The notes under the pieces are model-generated. The model saw only the letters and a program-made list of their open reading frames with translations, did no database searches and was not told where the DNA came from. Both the position numbers and the translations under genes were made by a program. Positions 47,666-59,899 of a stretch of DNA of 64,000 nucleotides are shown one piece after another (positions within the stretch are counted from its first letter, which is position 1; the number at the start of each line of letters is the position of its first letter). Source of the stretch: Eutreptiella sp. 'Long Island Sound 2002' (Eukaryota; Euglenozoa; Euglenophyceae; Eutreptiales; Eutreptiaceae); contig OZ038379.1 of NCBI GenBank assembly GCA_964036045.1, positions 82,112,562 through 82,176,561 of the forward strand, in the 5' to 3' direction.

Positions 47666-50600
47666 TTAGTGCCACGAATAAGCGGTGCGCGCGCCCAGCG
47701 CCCGGCCCCGCGCCGGGCCGAAGGCGGTTGAACGTGGGTCCCCCCTTCGCTGGGCGGCGTCTAATGCCGTCTTGCGCGCCGACAGTACGGCTAGGAAGAT
47801 TCCGTACAGGCGGTACAAAAGGTCCTCTAAAAGCTGCAGCGCATCGTCGTCGGCCACTAGGGCGAGCGGGAGCAGCCCGGCCGAACGCACGCACTCCGGC
47901 CAAGCGAACGATACAAAATGCCCCGAAGGGGCGCGCCGCCGCCTGCACCATCGGGCGCCATGCGGCCCTTGCCGGCTCTCAGGAGGGGCAGGCCCGCAGC
48001 ATGTGTTCGTTTGTTTCGGCGGGGGCCCCACAATGAGGACAATGCGCGTCCGTGCGGATGTGGTGCTCGTGCGCTCCAGCTGCAGTCCACGTGGCCCTAG
48101 GGAGCCGCGAGCGCAACAACACCAACTCCATTTTGTTGCACGGTACTGTGAGTGCATGACGCACCGCGTCTCGCTGCACGGCGCCCTCGAGGACCCCACA
48201 CGTCCTCGGGCGGCGGCGCTCCAAGGCTGGCAGCGCGCAGAACCAATGGCTTTCCCGTACGCGGTGGCACACCTCGCCCCAATCCTCCGGAGCTAGGTGC
48301 AACGGTGTTGCTTGCCTTGGCATCCGCCACTTCCACCAGCCCTCAATGGACACCTCGCCTAGCCTCCGGCTGTCTTGCAGCACTCGCCCCACCGGCCCTG
48401 TCATTGGCGGCTTGGGGCGCTCCTCCGGCACTGCCTGCACCAACACCTACACTTTGCCGGGGGTAGCGGCTGCTTGCACCAGCCCGAACACCCGTTTGTA
48501 TTCTGCCCGCCACGAGTGCGCAACGCGGTGTCCATGCGTGAGCACCGACCACAAAACCTCGCCCTTGCGAGAAACGCGCTTAGGGCCGCATAGCGCAATT
48601 GCAACGAGGAAATCCAGTGCCCGCATGTCGGCCTCCCTAACTCCTGCCAACTGTGAACCCCATACAGCCTTGGCGAGCGCCAAGGTCCCCAGTGTCGTAG
48701 CCCGCTGGTGAAGCAGCGGGATGCACCCAATGAGCCAAAGGATGGGCCTTGCACAAGCCATCCGGGTTTGGAGGAGGGGCCCCGTGCCACACTGGGACTC
48801 AACCCGGATAGCCGCGCCCAGCTAGCGGAATTCACCCTTGTTGGGTATTGCCAGGCCCTTGAGCCGTGCCAGGGCGTCCGCCGCCGGGGCGCCCGGGTCC
48901 ACGCCCCGGACTTGTCGGGGCGGACGTCTTGTTCCGCGATCTGCAACCACTTGGTGGTGCGATCACAGACACCCTTCCGATTTTCGAAGGTACCTATCAT
49001 GGCGTGCGTGTCATCTCCACAACCAGTGGGGCACAACGCCGCCTGTCCGGCCCCCCCGACGGACCACCATGGCCGGTTGGTCCTCGTGGACTGGCGGAAG
49101 CGCCCTCGTCGCTAGCACGTCGTGGCGTCGCATCTCATCAATCTCCTATTCCACACCGCGGCTAGGACATTGACGAGGTTTACGCTCAGAGGGCATCCTT
49201 GCAGGATGCCGTTTGCGTAACGCCAGCAACTCTCGAGGCATCCGGAGACCTTGAAGGCGCGCCGCGGCTGGCAGTACATGCCCGCCAAGGCCCGCAAGAT
49301 GCCCGGCTCCATGTTCACCTCCTAGCCTCCCCTCAAGACGACAGCCTTTGGGATCAAGTCGAAACACTTGACATAGCCAAGGCTAACCCCAAACAAGGTC
49401 CATCCCTTGAGGCATGACAGCTCAAGCAGCACTTGAGTGATTGCCGCGGCGTCTAGCGCCTCGCGGGCCGGGCGGAACCCATAGACCTCCGGGTGGGCCG
49501 AGGTCTCCTACCAGCGCAAACCTCCCACAGGCCAGTGCCCGCCCACAGCCGGTACACAACCGACGGCATGGTCAACGACTCAGTGCAGAGTGGGCCCTCA
49601 TTACCTGGCTTGGGAATCAAGGCAGTGTACCCACCGGCAAGCACCTCCGGCCACCGGCCTCTGACCACAGCGAGAGTAAGCAACCTAGCCAGCCAATCTA
49701 GCATATGGAGCGGAAGGGGGACTCAAGTCCTTCAGGGACCCGCCATCGAGACCTAGTGGCGTGGGGTGCGTGAACCGAAGTCGCTTGCGCAGGTACTCAG
49801 CAATCAACGGCTTGTGGAACATGGGGACCCGCCGTAAATGCTGGCCGTACTGCGCAAGGAAGGCTGCCGGATGGGGCTCGGGCGCCTTAGCATACTTGCG
49901 GTTGATCCGGCCCCATGCTGCCCGCAACAGCTCGTCCATTTCCTTGACGTTGCCCGTCGGCGTGCCATCTGGGCGAGCCAAATACCATTGACAGGAAGAA
50001 CTCCTCCTCACGCAACCGAGCCACGCCTTCCATGCAAGAATTCGCTCTGCGCCCTCTAGGCGCGCCTATTCCCGGACCAGGCGCTGCAGGTAGCAGATGG
50101 TCGCCTCCAGGGGCTCTGTTCCGGGATCGGCACCTCCCCTTGGCGTGGTCGGTCTGGGAGCGTACCGTACCGCGGCAGGCGCAGGGCCCGTACCCCTTGC
50201 ATGTGACGCCGGGCCCCCGCCAGGCCTGTTCTACCGCCGTGGGCGGCACATGGGGACGTGCCGGGGCTGTGCGCCGCCAGTTGAGCACGGGGCGCAACGC
50301 TCCAACGGCTGCGTGGAGGCGCACCAACGGTGCAGTCTCCGGCAAGCCCGTGACTGGTTGCTGCCCGGGGCACCTCCGCACCTAACGCACTAGCGCATGT
50401 GTGCCCTGGGTGTCTTGCGCTGCGCTCGGCGCCACCCTCGTCGCAACGGGCAAAGGCCAAGCAGGATTCACTTGCTGCGGTTGCAGCTTCGGGTGTTAAA
50501 AAGCAAGCAATGCCTGTTCGGCGGCCCACGTCGGTTAGGCTCACGCTCCGTTCACATCCGCGGACTCCAATACTACCTCCCAGCCAGCAACGAGGGGCGA

Positions 50601-51062
50601 GAGGAGGCAGTCCTCCAGATTTTTCCGCTACTCCCCTGGCCTCTCCAGTATCCTCACCAGGGGGGGCCGAGCTGCGCGCCGCATGCGCTGTGCGGCGCGT
50701 GATAAGCGCAGGCAGACCACCAATGGTTGGTGCCCTGGAATGCCTCAGCCATGCAGTGGCTGGGAGTCCTCCAACAGGGTTGCGATGTGCGGGTCGGCCA
50801 GTATCCTGTCAATGCGCGTGCCTTCATTCGCCCCGGACGAGGGAAACGGACACACACAGACCTCTCGGGAATTGTTGGACGCCAAATCTAAGTCCACAAC
50901 AACACAGGCTCCAGCGCCGCCACTGTGCTGCAAGTTGCTGCACGTTGCCGAGCGGAAAAATTTAAGTCCGCCCAAGGGGGCATTTCGCAGGCGCGCCAAG
51001 TGGGCAGCCACAGAGGTCCGCAGCTCAATATTAGGCGCGTCATCTCCATATACCCTGCACAC
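47666..51062 (-). pseudogene. LINE1: APE-type non-LTR retrotransposon ORF, dead
   Basis: Minus strand, in order. The end of an apurinic-like endonuclease is at about 51,062-50,690 (RIDRILADP, later GIPGHQPLVV). A linker follows (ARLEGAERILAWKAWLG; DELLRAAWGRINRKYAK). RT fingers are at about 49,740-49,560 (GLDGGSLKDL, YTALIPKPGNEGPL, SVVYRLWAG). The palm follows: motif A near 49,400 reads SLGYVKCFDLIP with Gly where the catalytic Asp is expected, motif B near 49,190 reads NGILQGCPLS, and motif C near 49,010 reads CGDDTHAM. The thumb is WLQIAEQDVRPDKS. A Cys-His cluster near 48,020 reads HCPHCGAPAETNEHMLRAC. The frame ends TAA at 47,666. It is 5'-truncated inside the endonuclease, where decamer satellite starts. 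Several one-base shifts (e.g. in CCCCC near 49,715) and in-frame TAG at 50,628, 50,066, 49,322, 48,822 and 48,447, plus TGA at 50,745 and 47,979, break it. Confidence 0.8.
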
Positions 51063-51065
51063 ATA

Positions 51066-53310
51066 GACGAGGTGCAGCGCCTATGAGCGCCTATGGGCGC
51101 CTATGGGGACCTATAGGGGCCAATATGGATCTAGCGGGACCTATGGGGACCTATGGGGGGCCCAAGGGAGCATATGGGGACGTATTGGTAGCTACGGGGA
51201 CGTTTGGGCACCTTTGGGGGGCTATGGCCGCATATGGGGACCTATGGGGGCTTATGGGGACCTTTGGGGATCTAATGGCACCTATGGGGACCTAGGGGGA
51301 CGTATGGGACCTATTGGCACCTATGGAAACATATGCGGACCTACCTGCACCTAGGGGGACCTATTGTGACTTATAGGCACCTATGTGGACCTAGGGGGAC
51401 GTATGGGGACCTGTTGGCACCTATGGGGAGTTACGCGGACCTATGTGGACCTAGGGTGACCACTTCTGAGTTATGGGTACCTATGTTGACCTAGTCGGAC
51501 TTGTGGGGACCTATGGGAACGTAGGGGAATCTTTGGGGACCTATGGGGGCCTTTGGGGACCTATGGAGACCTAGGGCGACGTATGGGGGCCCGTGGGGAA
51601 ATGCGGGAACCCACGTTGACCTAGGGGTGCCCAATATGACTCATGCGGACTTACAGGGACCTGTGGCGACCTTGGGGTACCCATGGGAAACTATCGGGAC
51701 CTATGGGGACCTTTGGCGACCTATGGGGGCCTATGGTGACCTATGGGGGCCTATGGGGACCTGTGGGGACGTATTGGTAGCTATGCGACCTATGCGGACG
51801 TGTGGGCACCCCTGGGGACCCATGGCGACCTTTGGGGACCGATGGGGACCTTTGGGTACGGATGGGGACCTACTGAGACCTATGGGGACCTTTCGGCACC
51901 TGTGGGGACCTTTGCTAACCTATGGGGACCTATGATGGCATGTGGAGACCTATCACGACCTATGGGGAACTATGGCGACCTATGGGGACCTTGTGGGAGC
52001 TATGGGGACCTTCCGAGACCTACGGGAACCTATGGCGACCTTTGGGGACCTATGGCGACCTTTGGGGACCTATGGCGACCTATGGGGTATATGGGAACCC
52101 ACATTCATCTATCGGGCGCTATGGAGACCCATGCAGGGCCCAAGGGGGCATATGGGGAGCTATTGGCACCTACGGGGACCTTTGGGCACCTATGGGGGGC
52201 TATGGGCGCATATGGCAACCTATGGGGGCTCATGGGGAACTTTGGGGATCTATTGGCCCCTATGGGGTCCTAGGGGGACTTATGGGGACAGATGGGCGGC
52301 TATGGAGACCTATGGGACCTATTTGGACCTTGCGGATCTTTGCGGACCTATGGGGACCTATCAGGGCCTATGGGAACCTATGGGGATCTTTGGGGACCTT
52401 TAGCGACCTATGGGGACCCATGGGGACTTGTGGGGACTTTTGGGTACCTATGGGGAACTATGGGGACCTATGGGACTCATGGGCACCTATGCGGACCTGT
52501 ACGGACCTATGGGGACTTATGATGGCGTGTGGGGACCTATCGGGACCTATGGGGCCTTATGGGGACCCTTGGGGACCTATGGGGGCTTATAGGGACCTTT
52601 GGGGATCTAAGGGCACCTTTGGGGCCGTATGAAGACCTACACGGACGCACCTATGGGGACCTATACGGACCTATGTGCCCCTAGGGGGACCTATTGTGAC
52701 CGATGGAGGCCAATGGGGACCTATGTGCACCTAGGGGAACCTATGCCGACCCATGGGGATCTTTGGCGACCTTCGGCGACCCATGTGGACCCATGGGGAC
52801 CGAATGGGACCTTTGGGGACCTACTGGGAATGATGGCAAAATTTAGGGACCTATGGGGACGTATGGGATAAATGGGAACCCATATGGATCTATCGGGACC
52901 CATGGCAACCTATGTGGAGCTAGGGGAACCTATGGGGACCTATGGGAACCTATGGGGACCTGTTAGAACCTATGTGGACCTTGCGCATCTTTGCGGACCT
53001 ATGGGGACCTATCACGGCCTACGGGGACCCATGGGGACCTTTGGGGACCTTTGGCGACCTATGGAGACCCATGGGGACCTATGGGGACTTTTGAGTACCT
53101 ATGGGCACCTTTGGGGACTTTTGGGGACCCGTGGGGACCTTTGGGAATCTATGGGGACCTATGGGACCTATGGGCACGTGTGCGAACCTGTACGGACCTA
53201 TGGGGACTTATGATTGCGTGTGGGGGCCTATCAGGACCTAGGGGGACCTATGGCGACCCTTGGGGACCTATGGGGGCTTATGGGGACCTTTGGGGATCTA
53301 GGGACAGAGT
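51066..53310 (+). repeat. Decamer satellite, central array, G-rich plus strand
   Basis: Continuous 10-bp units (CCTATGGGGA phase) with about 15% variation. All three plus-strand frames read GDLWGPMGTY repeats because 30 bp is ten codons. No gene. Confidence 0.95.
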
Positions 53311-53440
53311 AAGATGCCCTGTGGCGGTCGGGAGCCCCTCATTTTATGCGTCCCCCTCCGGCTGTGCTGGAGCCTCAGGCGGGTCATCGAGAACCAAAAC
53401 CAAAACCCATAGTTTCGCATGGGTACCCAAGGGCACCATA
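53310..53440. other. Orientation switch of the decamer array
   Basis: About 130 bp of non-repeat sequence (AGAGTAAGATGCCCTGTGGC onward) with the decamer array pointing toward it from both sides. Confidence 0.8.
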
Positions 53441-56400
53441 GGTCCCCATAGGTCCCCATTAGTCACCTTAGATACCCCTATTTCCAAATAGGTTCCCGTG
53501 GGTCCCAACGGGCCCCCCTAGGTCGGCCTAGGGCCCCATAGGTCCTCATGGGCCCCCATAGGTTTTGCTATGTCCCCAAGCGACCTGATAGGTCCACATA
53601 GGGCCCCATAGGCCCCCCTAGGCCCCCATAGGTGCCCATAGGTGCCAATGGACCCCCATGGGTGCCCATAGCCTCCCCATAAGTCACCATTGTTTCCCGT
53701 AGATCCCCATAGACTTCATAGGTCCTCATAGGCCCCCATAGGTCACCACAAGGCCCCATAGGTCACAGTAGGTCCCCATAGGTCCCCATGGGTCCACATA
53801 GGTCCCCATAGGTCAACACAAGTGCCCACGCGTGCCCATAGGTCCTCATAGGTCCCCAAAGGTCCCCATAGGACCCCATAGGTCCCTGTAGGTCCCAAAA
53901 ATACCCCGAAGGTGCCCATGGGTCCACATAGGTTGCCGAGGGTTCCCAAAGATCCCCATAGGTCGCCGTAGGTCCCCATAGGTCCTGATAGCTCGTGAGA
54001 GGACACCATAGTTCCCCACAGGTCCGCAAAGGTCCCCACGGGTGCCCATAGGTGCCCATAGGTCCCCATCGGGCCCCTGTAGGTCCCCAAAGATCCCCAT
54101 ACTTCCCCATAGGTGACCATAGGTCCCCAAACGGCATCATAGGTCCCCATAGGTCAGCACAAGTCCTCACGCGTGCCCATAGCTCCTCATAGGTCCCCAT
54201 AGGACCCCATAGGTCCCAAAAAGTCCCCAAAGGTCCCCATAGGACCCCATAGGTCCCTATAAGTCCCAAAAATACCCCGAAGGTGCCCATGGGTCCACCT
54301 AGGTTGGCGAGGGTCCCCAAAGATCCCCATAGGTCCCTGTAAGTCCCAAAAATACCCCGAAGGTGCCCATGGCTCCACCTAGGTTGGCGAGGGTCCCCAA
54401 AGATCCCCATAGGTCCCATAGGTCCCCATAGGTCCTGATAGCTCCCCAGAGGCCACCATAGCTCCCCGCAGGTCAGCAAAGGTCCCCACGGCTGCCCATA
54501 GGTCCCCATTGGTCCCCGTAGGTCCCCAAAGGTCCCCATAGGTCCCCATAGGTCTCCATAGTTCGTCGCGGGTCTCCATAGGTCACCATAGCTGCCAATA
54601 GGTCCCCATAGGGCCCCATAGGTCCCCGCAAGCCCTCATAGGCCGCCCTAGGTCCCCTTAGGTCCCCAAAGGTCCCCATCGGTCCCCATAGGTCCCCATT
54701 AGTCACATGAGGCACCCCTAGGACCACATGGGTTCCCGTAGGTCCTCTCAGCCCCCCTTTAGGTCGCCCTAGGTCCCGAAAGGTCCTCATAAGTCCCCAT
54801 AGGTCCCCATAAGTCCCCAAAGATCCCCCTAGGTCCACAGAGGTCCCCAAAGGTCCCCATCATTCACAATAGGTCCCCCTAGGTCAACATAGGTCCCCAT
54901 AGGTCTCCATAGGTGCCAATCAGTCCCCATATGTCTCCCTAGGTCCCCATCGGGGCCAATAGATTCCCAAAGGTCCCCATGAGCCTCCATTGCTCCCCAT
55001 AGGCGCCCATAGCCTCCCATAAGTGCCCATAGGTAGCCATAGGTCCTGATAGTTCCCCATGGGTCCCAAAAGGTGCCCAAAGGTCCCCATAGGACCCCAT
55101 AGGTCCCTCAGGTCCCAAAAAGACCCCAAAGGTGCCCATGGGTCCACATAGGTTGCCGAGGGTCCCCAAAGATCCCCATAGGTCCCCATAGGTCCCCATA
55201 GGTCCTGATTGCTCCCCAGAGGCCACCATAGGTCCCCACAGGTCCGCAAAGGTCCCCACGGGTGCCCCCAGGTGCCCATAGGTGCCCACACGTCCCCATT
55301 GGTCCCCGTAGGTCTCCAAAGGTTCCAATAGGTCCCCATAGGTCTCCATAGGTCCCCGCAGGTCCCCATAGGTCCCCACACACCATCATAAGTCCCCATA
55401 GGTCCGTAAAGGTCCGCACAGGTGCCCATAGGTCCCCATAGGTCCCCATAAGTCCCCATACGTCTCCATAGGTCCCCATAGATTCCCAAAGGTCCCCATA
55501 GGTCCCCAAAGGTCCCCGTAGGTACCCAAAAGTCCCCAAAGGTCCCCATGGGTCCCTATAGGTCGCCAAAGGTCCCCATATGTCCCCATAGGCCCTGATA
55601 GGTCCCCATAGGTCCGCAAAGATCCCCACAGGTGCCCATAGGTCCTAACAGGTCCTAACAGGTCCCCATAGGTCCCCATAGGTTCCCCTAGGTCCACATA
55701 GGTTCCCATGGGTCCTGATAGATCCATATGGGTTCCCATTTATCCTATACGCCCCCATAGGTCCCCAAATGTCGCCATCGGTCGCCGTAGGTCCCCAAAG
55801 GTCCCCAAAGGACCCATTGGGTCCCCATGGGTCCACATAGGTCGCTGAAGGTCGCCAAAGATCCCAATGGGTCCGCATAGGTTCCCCTAGGTTGACATAG
55901 GTCACCATAGGTCTCCATCGGTCACAATAGGTCCCCCTAGGTCCACATACGTCTGCATAGGGCCCCATAGGTGCCAATACATCCCCATACGTCCCTCTAG
56001 GTCTTCATACGGCCCCAAAGGTGCCAATAGATCCCCAAAGGTCCCCATAAGCCCCCATAGGTCCCCAAGGGTCGCCATAGGTCCCCATAGGTCCTGATAG
56101 GTCCCCACACGCCATCATAAGTCCCCATACGTCCTTACAGGTTCGCACAAGTGCCCATAGGTCCCATAGGTCTCTATAGATTCCCAAAGGGCCCCATAGG
56201 TCCTCAAAAGTCCCCAAAGGTCCCCATAGGTACCCAAAAGTCCCCATAGGTCCCCGTGGGTCCCCATAGGTCGCCAAAGGTCCCCAAAGATCTCCATGGG
56301 TCCCCGTAGGCCCTGATAGGTTCCCATAGGTCCTGATAGGTCCCCACACGCCATCATAAGTCCCCATAGGTCCGCAAAGATCGCCACAGGTGCCCATAGG

Positions 56401-56775
56401 TCCTAACAGGTACCCATAGGTCCCCATAGGCTCCCTTAGGTCCACGTAGGTTCCCATGGGTCCCGATAGATCCATATGGGTTTCCATTTCTCCTATACGC
56501 CCCCATAGGTCCCCAAATGTTGCCATCGGTCCCCGTAGGTCCCCAAAGGTCGCCAAAGGACCCATTGGGTCCCCATGGGTCCACATAGGTCGCCGAAGGT
56601 TGCCAAAGATCCCCATGGGTTTGCATAGGTTCCCCTAGGTGGACATAGGTCACCATAGGTCTCCATCGGTCACAATAGGTCGCCCTAGGTCCACATAGGT
56701 CCGTATAGGTCCCCATAGGTGCCAATACATTCCCATACGTCCCTCTAGGTCTTCATACGGCCCCAAAGGTGCCAA
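53440..56775 (-). repeat. Decamer satellite, right array, G-rich minus strand
   Basis: The same decamer in reverse orientation (AGGTCCCCAT). It contains higher-order duplications, for example segments near 55,690-55,980 and 56,440-56,740 that are close copies about 750 bp apart. Confidence 0.95.
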
Positions 56776-57250
56776 TACCGCCATGGTGGGTCGAAGCGGG
56801 CGGCCCGTGGCCGCACCGCGCGCCACTGGTGGCGGACACCTGCCGAGTTCTTCTCGGCGGGGGGGGGGGGGGGGGGGGAGGGGGTTCCCCATTCTGTGTG
56901 GGTAGTGGGTGCAAGGGGTGGAGCGGGGTACACTTGTGCCGGGGCAACGGAGTGGTTGGTGCAGTTGGTCAATCCCAGGTTGATGCGGTGGCCGTTAATA
57001 AGGCATAATGGGGTCCATAAAGTGCCACCGCTTCACGCCTTGCCCCAACATGTTTCACCTCCAGAAAACGGGGCCTAGCAGTGCTGCTTGATGGCGGGTC
57101 AGTGTCCTTGGGGCAGTTTTGTGGGTATGTGGCGGCCCCCAGGGCGTTTCCTGCTGCATGTTAGCTGTCAACCGGGTGCACGGCGCTCCGCAAAAGTGTT
57201 GCATGCAGGGCGGGGTAGGACGTGCAGGGCGTGCACTGTGCATGGGGACG
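56776..57250. other. Unique spacer with a poly-G tract
   Basis: Begins CGCCATGGTGGGTCGAAGC and contains an uninterrupted run of over 20 G near 56,858-56,880. No coding frame is convincing; short frames on both strands are low-complexity. Confidence 0.5.
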
Positions 57251-57251
57251 T

Positions 57252-57560
57252 CTAATTTTGGGGCCATTCGTGCAAGTCCAAAGGCGCGCCAATGGCGCGC
57301 CCGACAGAGAGTCCGTGGGATAGGTCAAGCGGTTCCGTTAGGCGCGCTTGGATGTCGGGAAGATCGCGGAATCGTCCCGTAACACCAAGCTGCTGTACTC
57401 TAGGGCTAGAGCCGGCATGTAGTTGACCTGTTGCTAGGTGCAACTGAGGCGGTTGACAACCCACGCGACCGTGGACTGCGGGGGAGCTGCGGGAGGAAGG
57501 GGGACGCAAGGGGTCACGCCGGTTCTCAGCTACCACGAGCGGCAGCGACAGAGTAGCCAA
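57252..57560 (-). CDS. Small hypothetical frame downstream of LINE2
   Basis: A 102-codon minus-strand frame (LATLSLPLVVAENRRDPLRP onward, ending LDLHEWPQN) lies just 3' of the LINE2 stop. It may be the LINE2 3' region or unrelated. No domain is recognisable and it could be chance in GC-rich DNA. Confidence 0.2.
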   Translation of the reverse strand: MATLSLPLVVAENRRDPLRPPSSRSSPAVHGRVGCQPPQLHLATGQLHAGSSPRVQQLGVTGRFRDLPDIQARLTEPLDLSHGLSVGRAIGAPLDLHEWPQN

Positions 57561-57772
57561 CTCAGGACGACATCGTCGCGCAAGCTTAGAGTACAGGATT
57601 CACACAGGACGAGTACGGGCGCCGGAAGGGGGGATGGGGCGGGGGTCCACATTGAGGGGATCACTTCGAGGGCGAGGCACAGGGTGGGGGTGCTGCGCAA
57701 GGGCGACGTGATGGTTGGTTGCCACTGGAGTATGCTTGGTGTGTAGGAGGGGGGGGCACCGGGGATCGTCGC

Positions 57773-59895
57773 TCACAACTTTCTAGAAAGCCCTTGAGGC
57801 TGACGAGTAGCCGGTGCTAGGAGTGGTCGAGGACGGTGAGGGGTGGGCTGGGCAGGGCCTTCCACGCACGGCCAACTACGAGTGACGTTGTGCCCACAAC
57901 AACCCCCAAATGCAGGCTGATGGACCCCACATACGCAGAAAGGAGGGGGAAGATATGTGGGTGGCGCAGGAGGCGCCACGCTAGAGTGAGGTACTGGAGG
58001 AAGAAAGGGGGGCCGCGACGCAGCAGGTGGTCGGTGATATGAAAGTGCGTCAGGTGGCAATAGGGGTAGACCACCCCGCCATACCCACGGGGGGGGGGGG
58101 GGATGGCGCTGGGCTGAGAGCAGGCAGTGGAGCGTGGTGGTGTCGACTGCACGCCACTCAATGGCGGCGTTGTCCATGGCTTCGATGAGCTGGGAGGATG
58201 ACCAGGAGGGCTCGAGTGGCGGGAAATGCCGGGAGCATTCGGCAACGTTGTGGCAGAGGGTGATCGCTTCCGCCGCCTTCCGAGGGTTGAAGATGAGGTG
58301 GCCCTGGTGGGTGGAGAGGACTCGACTGGCAGTGAGGGGGGCGCCTCACGGGAACCCAGGTCAGCCAAGTGATGGGCCCCGGCGTTGAGCGTGGCGAGGA
58401 GGGTGGACGCGCCGGAGTCGTGCTGGGCCAAAAGCCACACCTCTTGGGTTCGCGCCCGAAGCTGGAGGACCGGGGCGCGACAAGGGAGTACGAGGAGGGT
58501 GCGACTGCGCGGGGCTTGTGTTAGGTTGGCGGTGAGTGTTGTTGTGTAGTCGGTCACGAGCAGTACAACGCTGCTCTAGTCGCCAAGGAGGAAGAAAAGT
58601 GCAACGTTGGCCATGCACTCCGAGTCTGTTGAGTGGCCAGAGCGGGATTGCACTCCGAACCACAGACGGTAAAAAATGCCAGTGGAGGGGTGACACAGAA
58701 CGACCTGCTTGGCCGCCGTTAGTGGCGGCGATGATGTGGTGAGTGGAGCGGAGGAGTGTGATGTCGCCCCAGCTATGGAAGAGGACGTCGTGGAGGGAGG
58801 GGGAAGGGCAAGGGTGCAGTGCGACCTCCGGGGGGAGGGGCTGTTGGCGTAAGCGTAGTCCCTCGGGCAGCCGGCTTGCACGGGGGTGGGTAACAAGAGG
58901 TGGAGGTGGGACGTGGCCACTGCCAGTAGGTTATTGCTTGAGAATGCCCGTAGATAGGAGGTCAGAAGGTGCAGGTGGGAGCGCAGGGCCACGTCGGGGG
59001 AGCCAAAGCCTCCTGAAGCCAAGGGCAGACGGAGGAGGGATCGATGGACCCATGGGGAAAGGCGAAAAGGTGTCCAGTGGAAGCTGTCTGTGATTCGCTG
59101 GTGGGCCGCAGGGAGTAAGGGGGAACCAGGACGCCGCTAGCCACGTTGTCTAGGACCGACAGCCCGAAAGATTGCAGGGACCGGAGGTGCAGGACCGAGG
59201 CGGCGGCCTGCGGGCTCTGGAGTTGTGTGCGCTTCACAGAGTGGCAAGGGATTCATTCGCCGCCCAGTGAAACGGGAGGTCGGGGAGAAGAGAGATACCT
59301 ACGAGCTCCGGCGGCGAAGTGCTGGTGATCATCTTGGAGTGTCGGACTGGGCTGCACTCTAGGGGGATGCGGTTGTGCCCCACACAGGCGATGAGATACT
59401 CCAGCTTGTTGGGGTGCACGATCCTGCCTGCACATCGGGAGGCGTCTCGGCTGGTGTCGGCCATTACCACCACTTCGGGGAGCGTGGGGGCCAGAAAGCA
59501 CCGGTCGTTGATGTAGACGAGGGTGGTTGTTGTAAGAACGATGCTGTGTTGTGGGAGGAGCACGGGGAGCGACACGGACTAGTTGAAGGCGAGGGAGAGG
59601 GTGAGGACGTGGTTGGGGGTTTGATAGTGCAGGGCAGCGAAGGCGTCGCCCTAATGGCCGCCCTCTCCGGTTGAGAAGGGGCGGCGGAACCCTCACGGGT
59701 TATCACCCGATTGACCAGACGGTTGTAAAACTCGCGGGCCTAGTGCGAGTGGTCCCACACATGGAGAACACAGTGGAGGAGGCGCTGTGTGAACTCATGG
59801 ACAACGTGCAAGGCCGTGTCGGACTCGTCCCAGTCATAGATCGTGCAAGAGCCGCGCTCAAGGAGACTTATGTGGACCGCCGCTCCTCATACTAG
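57773..59895 (-). pseudogene. LINE2: second non-LTR retrotransposon RT, dead
   Basis: Minus strand. An N-terminal segment reads VHISLLERGSCTIYDWDE and AREFYNRLVNRVITREG. After a one-base shift near 59,690 the palm reads (TAG)GDAFAALHYQ, which suits RT motif B (QGD-type), then LVYINDRCFL near 59,505 for motif C, with Asn in place of the first Asp of YxDD. DASRCAGRIVHPNKLEYLI follows as the thumb, and PPELVGISLLPDLPFHW matches the usual LG-L-W segment. The C-terminal part has LASGGFGSPDVALRSHLHLL, typical of this class, and later SAQRHPPPPPWVWRGGLPLL, ending TGA at 57,773. In-frame TAG occur at 59,740, 59,651, 59,579 and 58,576, and at least four one-base shifts are needed. It is unlike LINE1 and has no visible Cys-His end. 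The upstream limit at 59,895 is approximate. Confidence 0.65.
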
Positions 59896-59899
59896 CACC

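Noticed and set aside
51742-52632. Long GTYGDLWGPM repeat frames in the decamer array
   Set aside because: Direct translation of a 10-bp repeat (30 bp = 10 codons), present in several frames at once.
57434-57532. Two further in-frame TAG in a frame downstream of LINE2
   Set aside because: A competing frame (57,560-57,252) is fully open and reads better, so these TAG are probably out of frame. I left them out of the tally.
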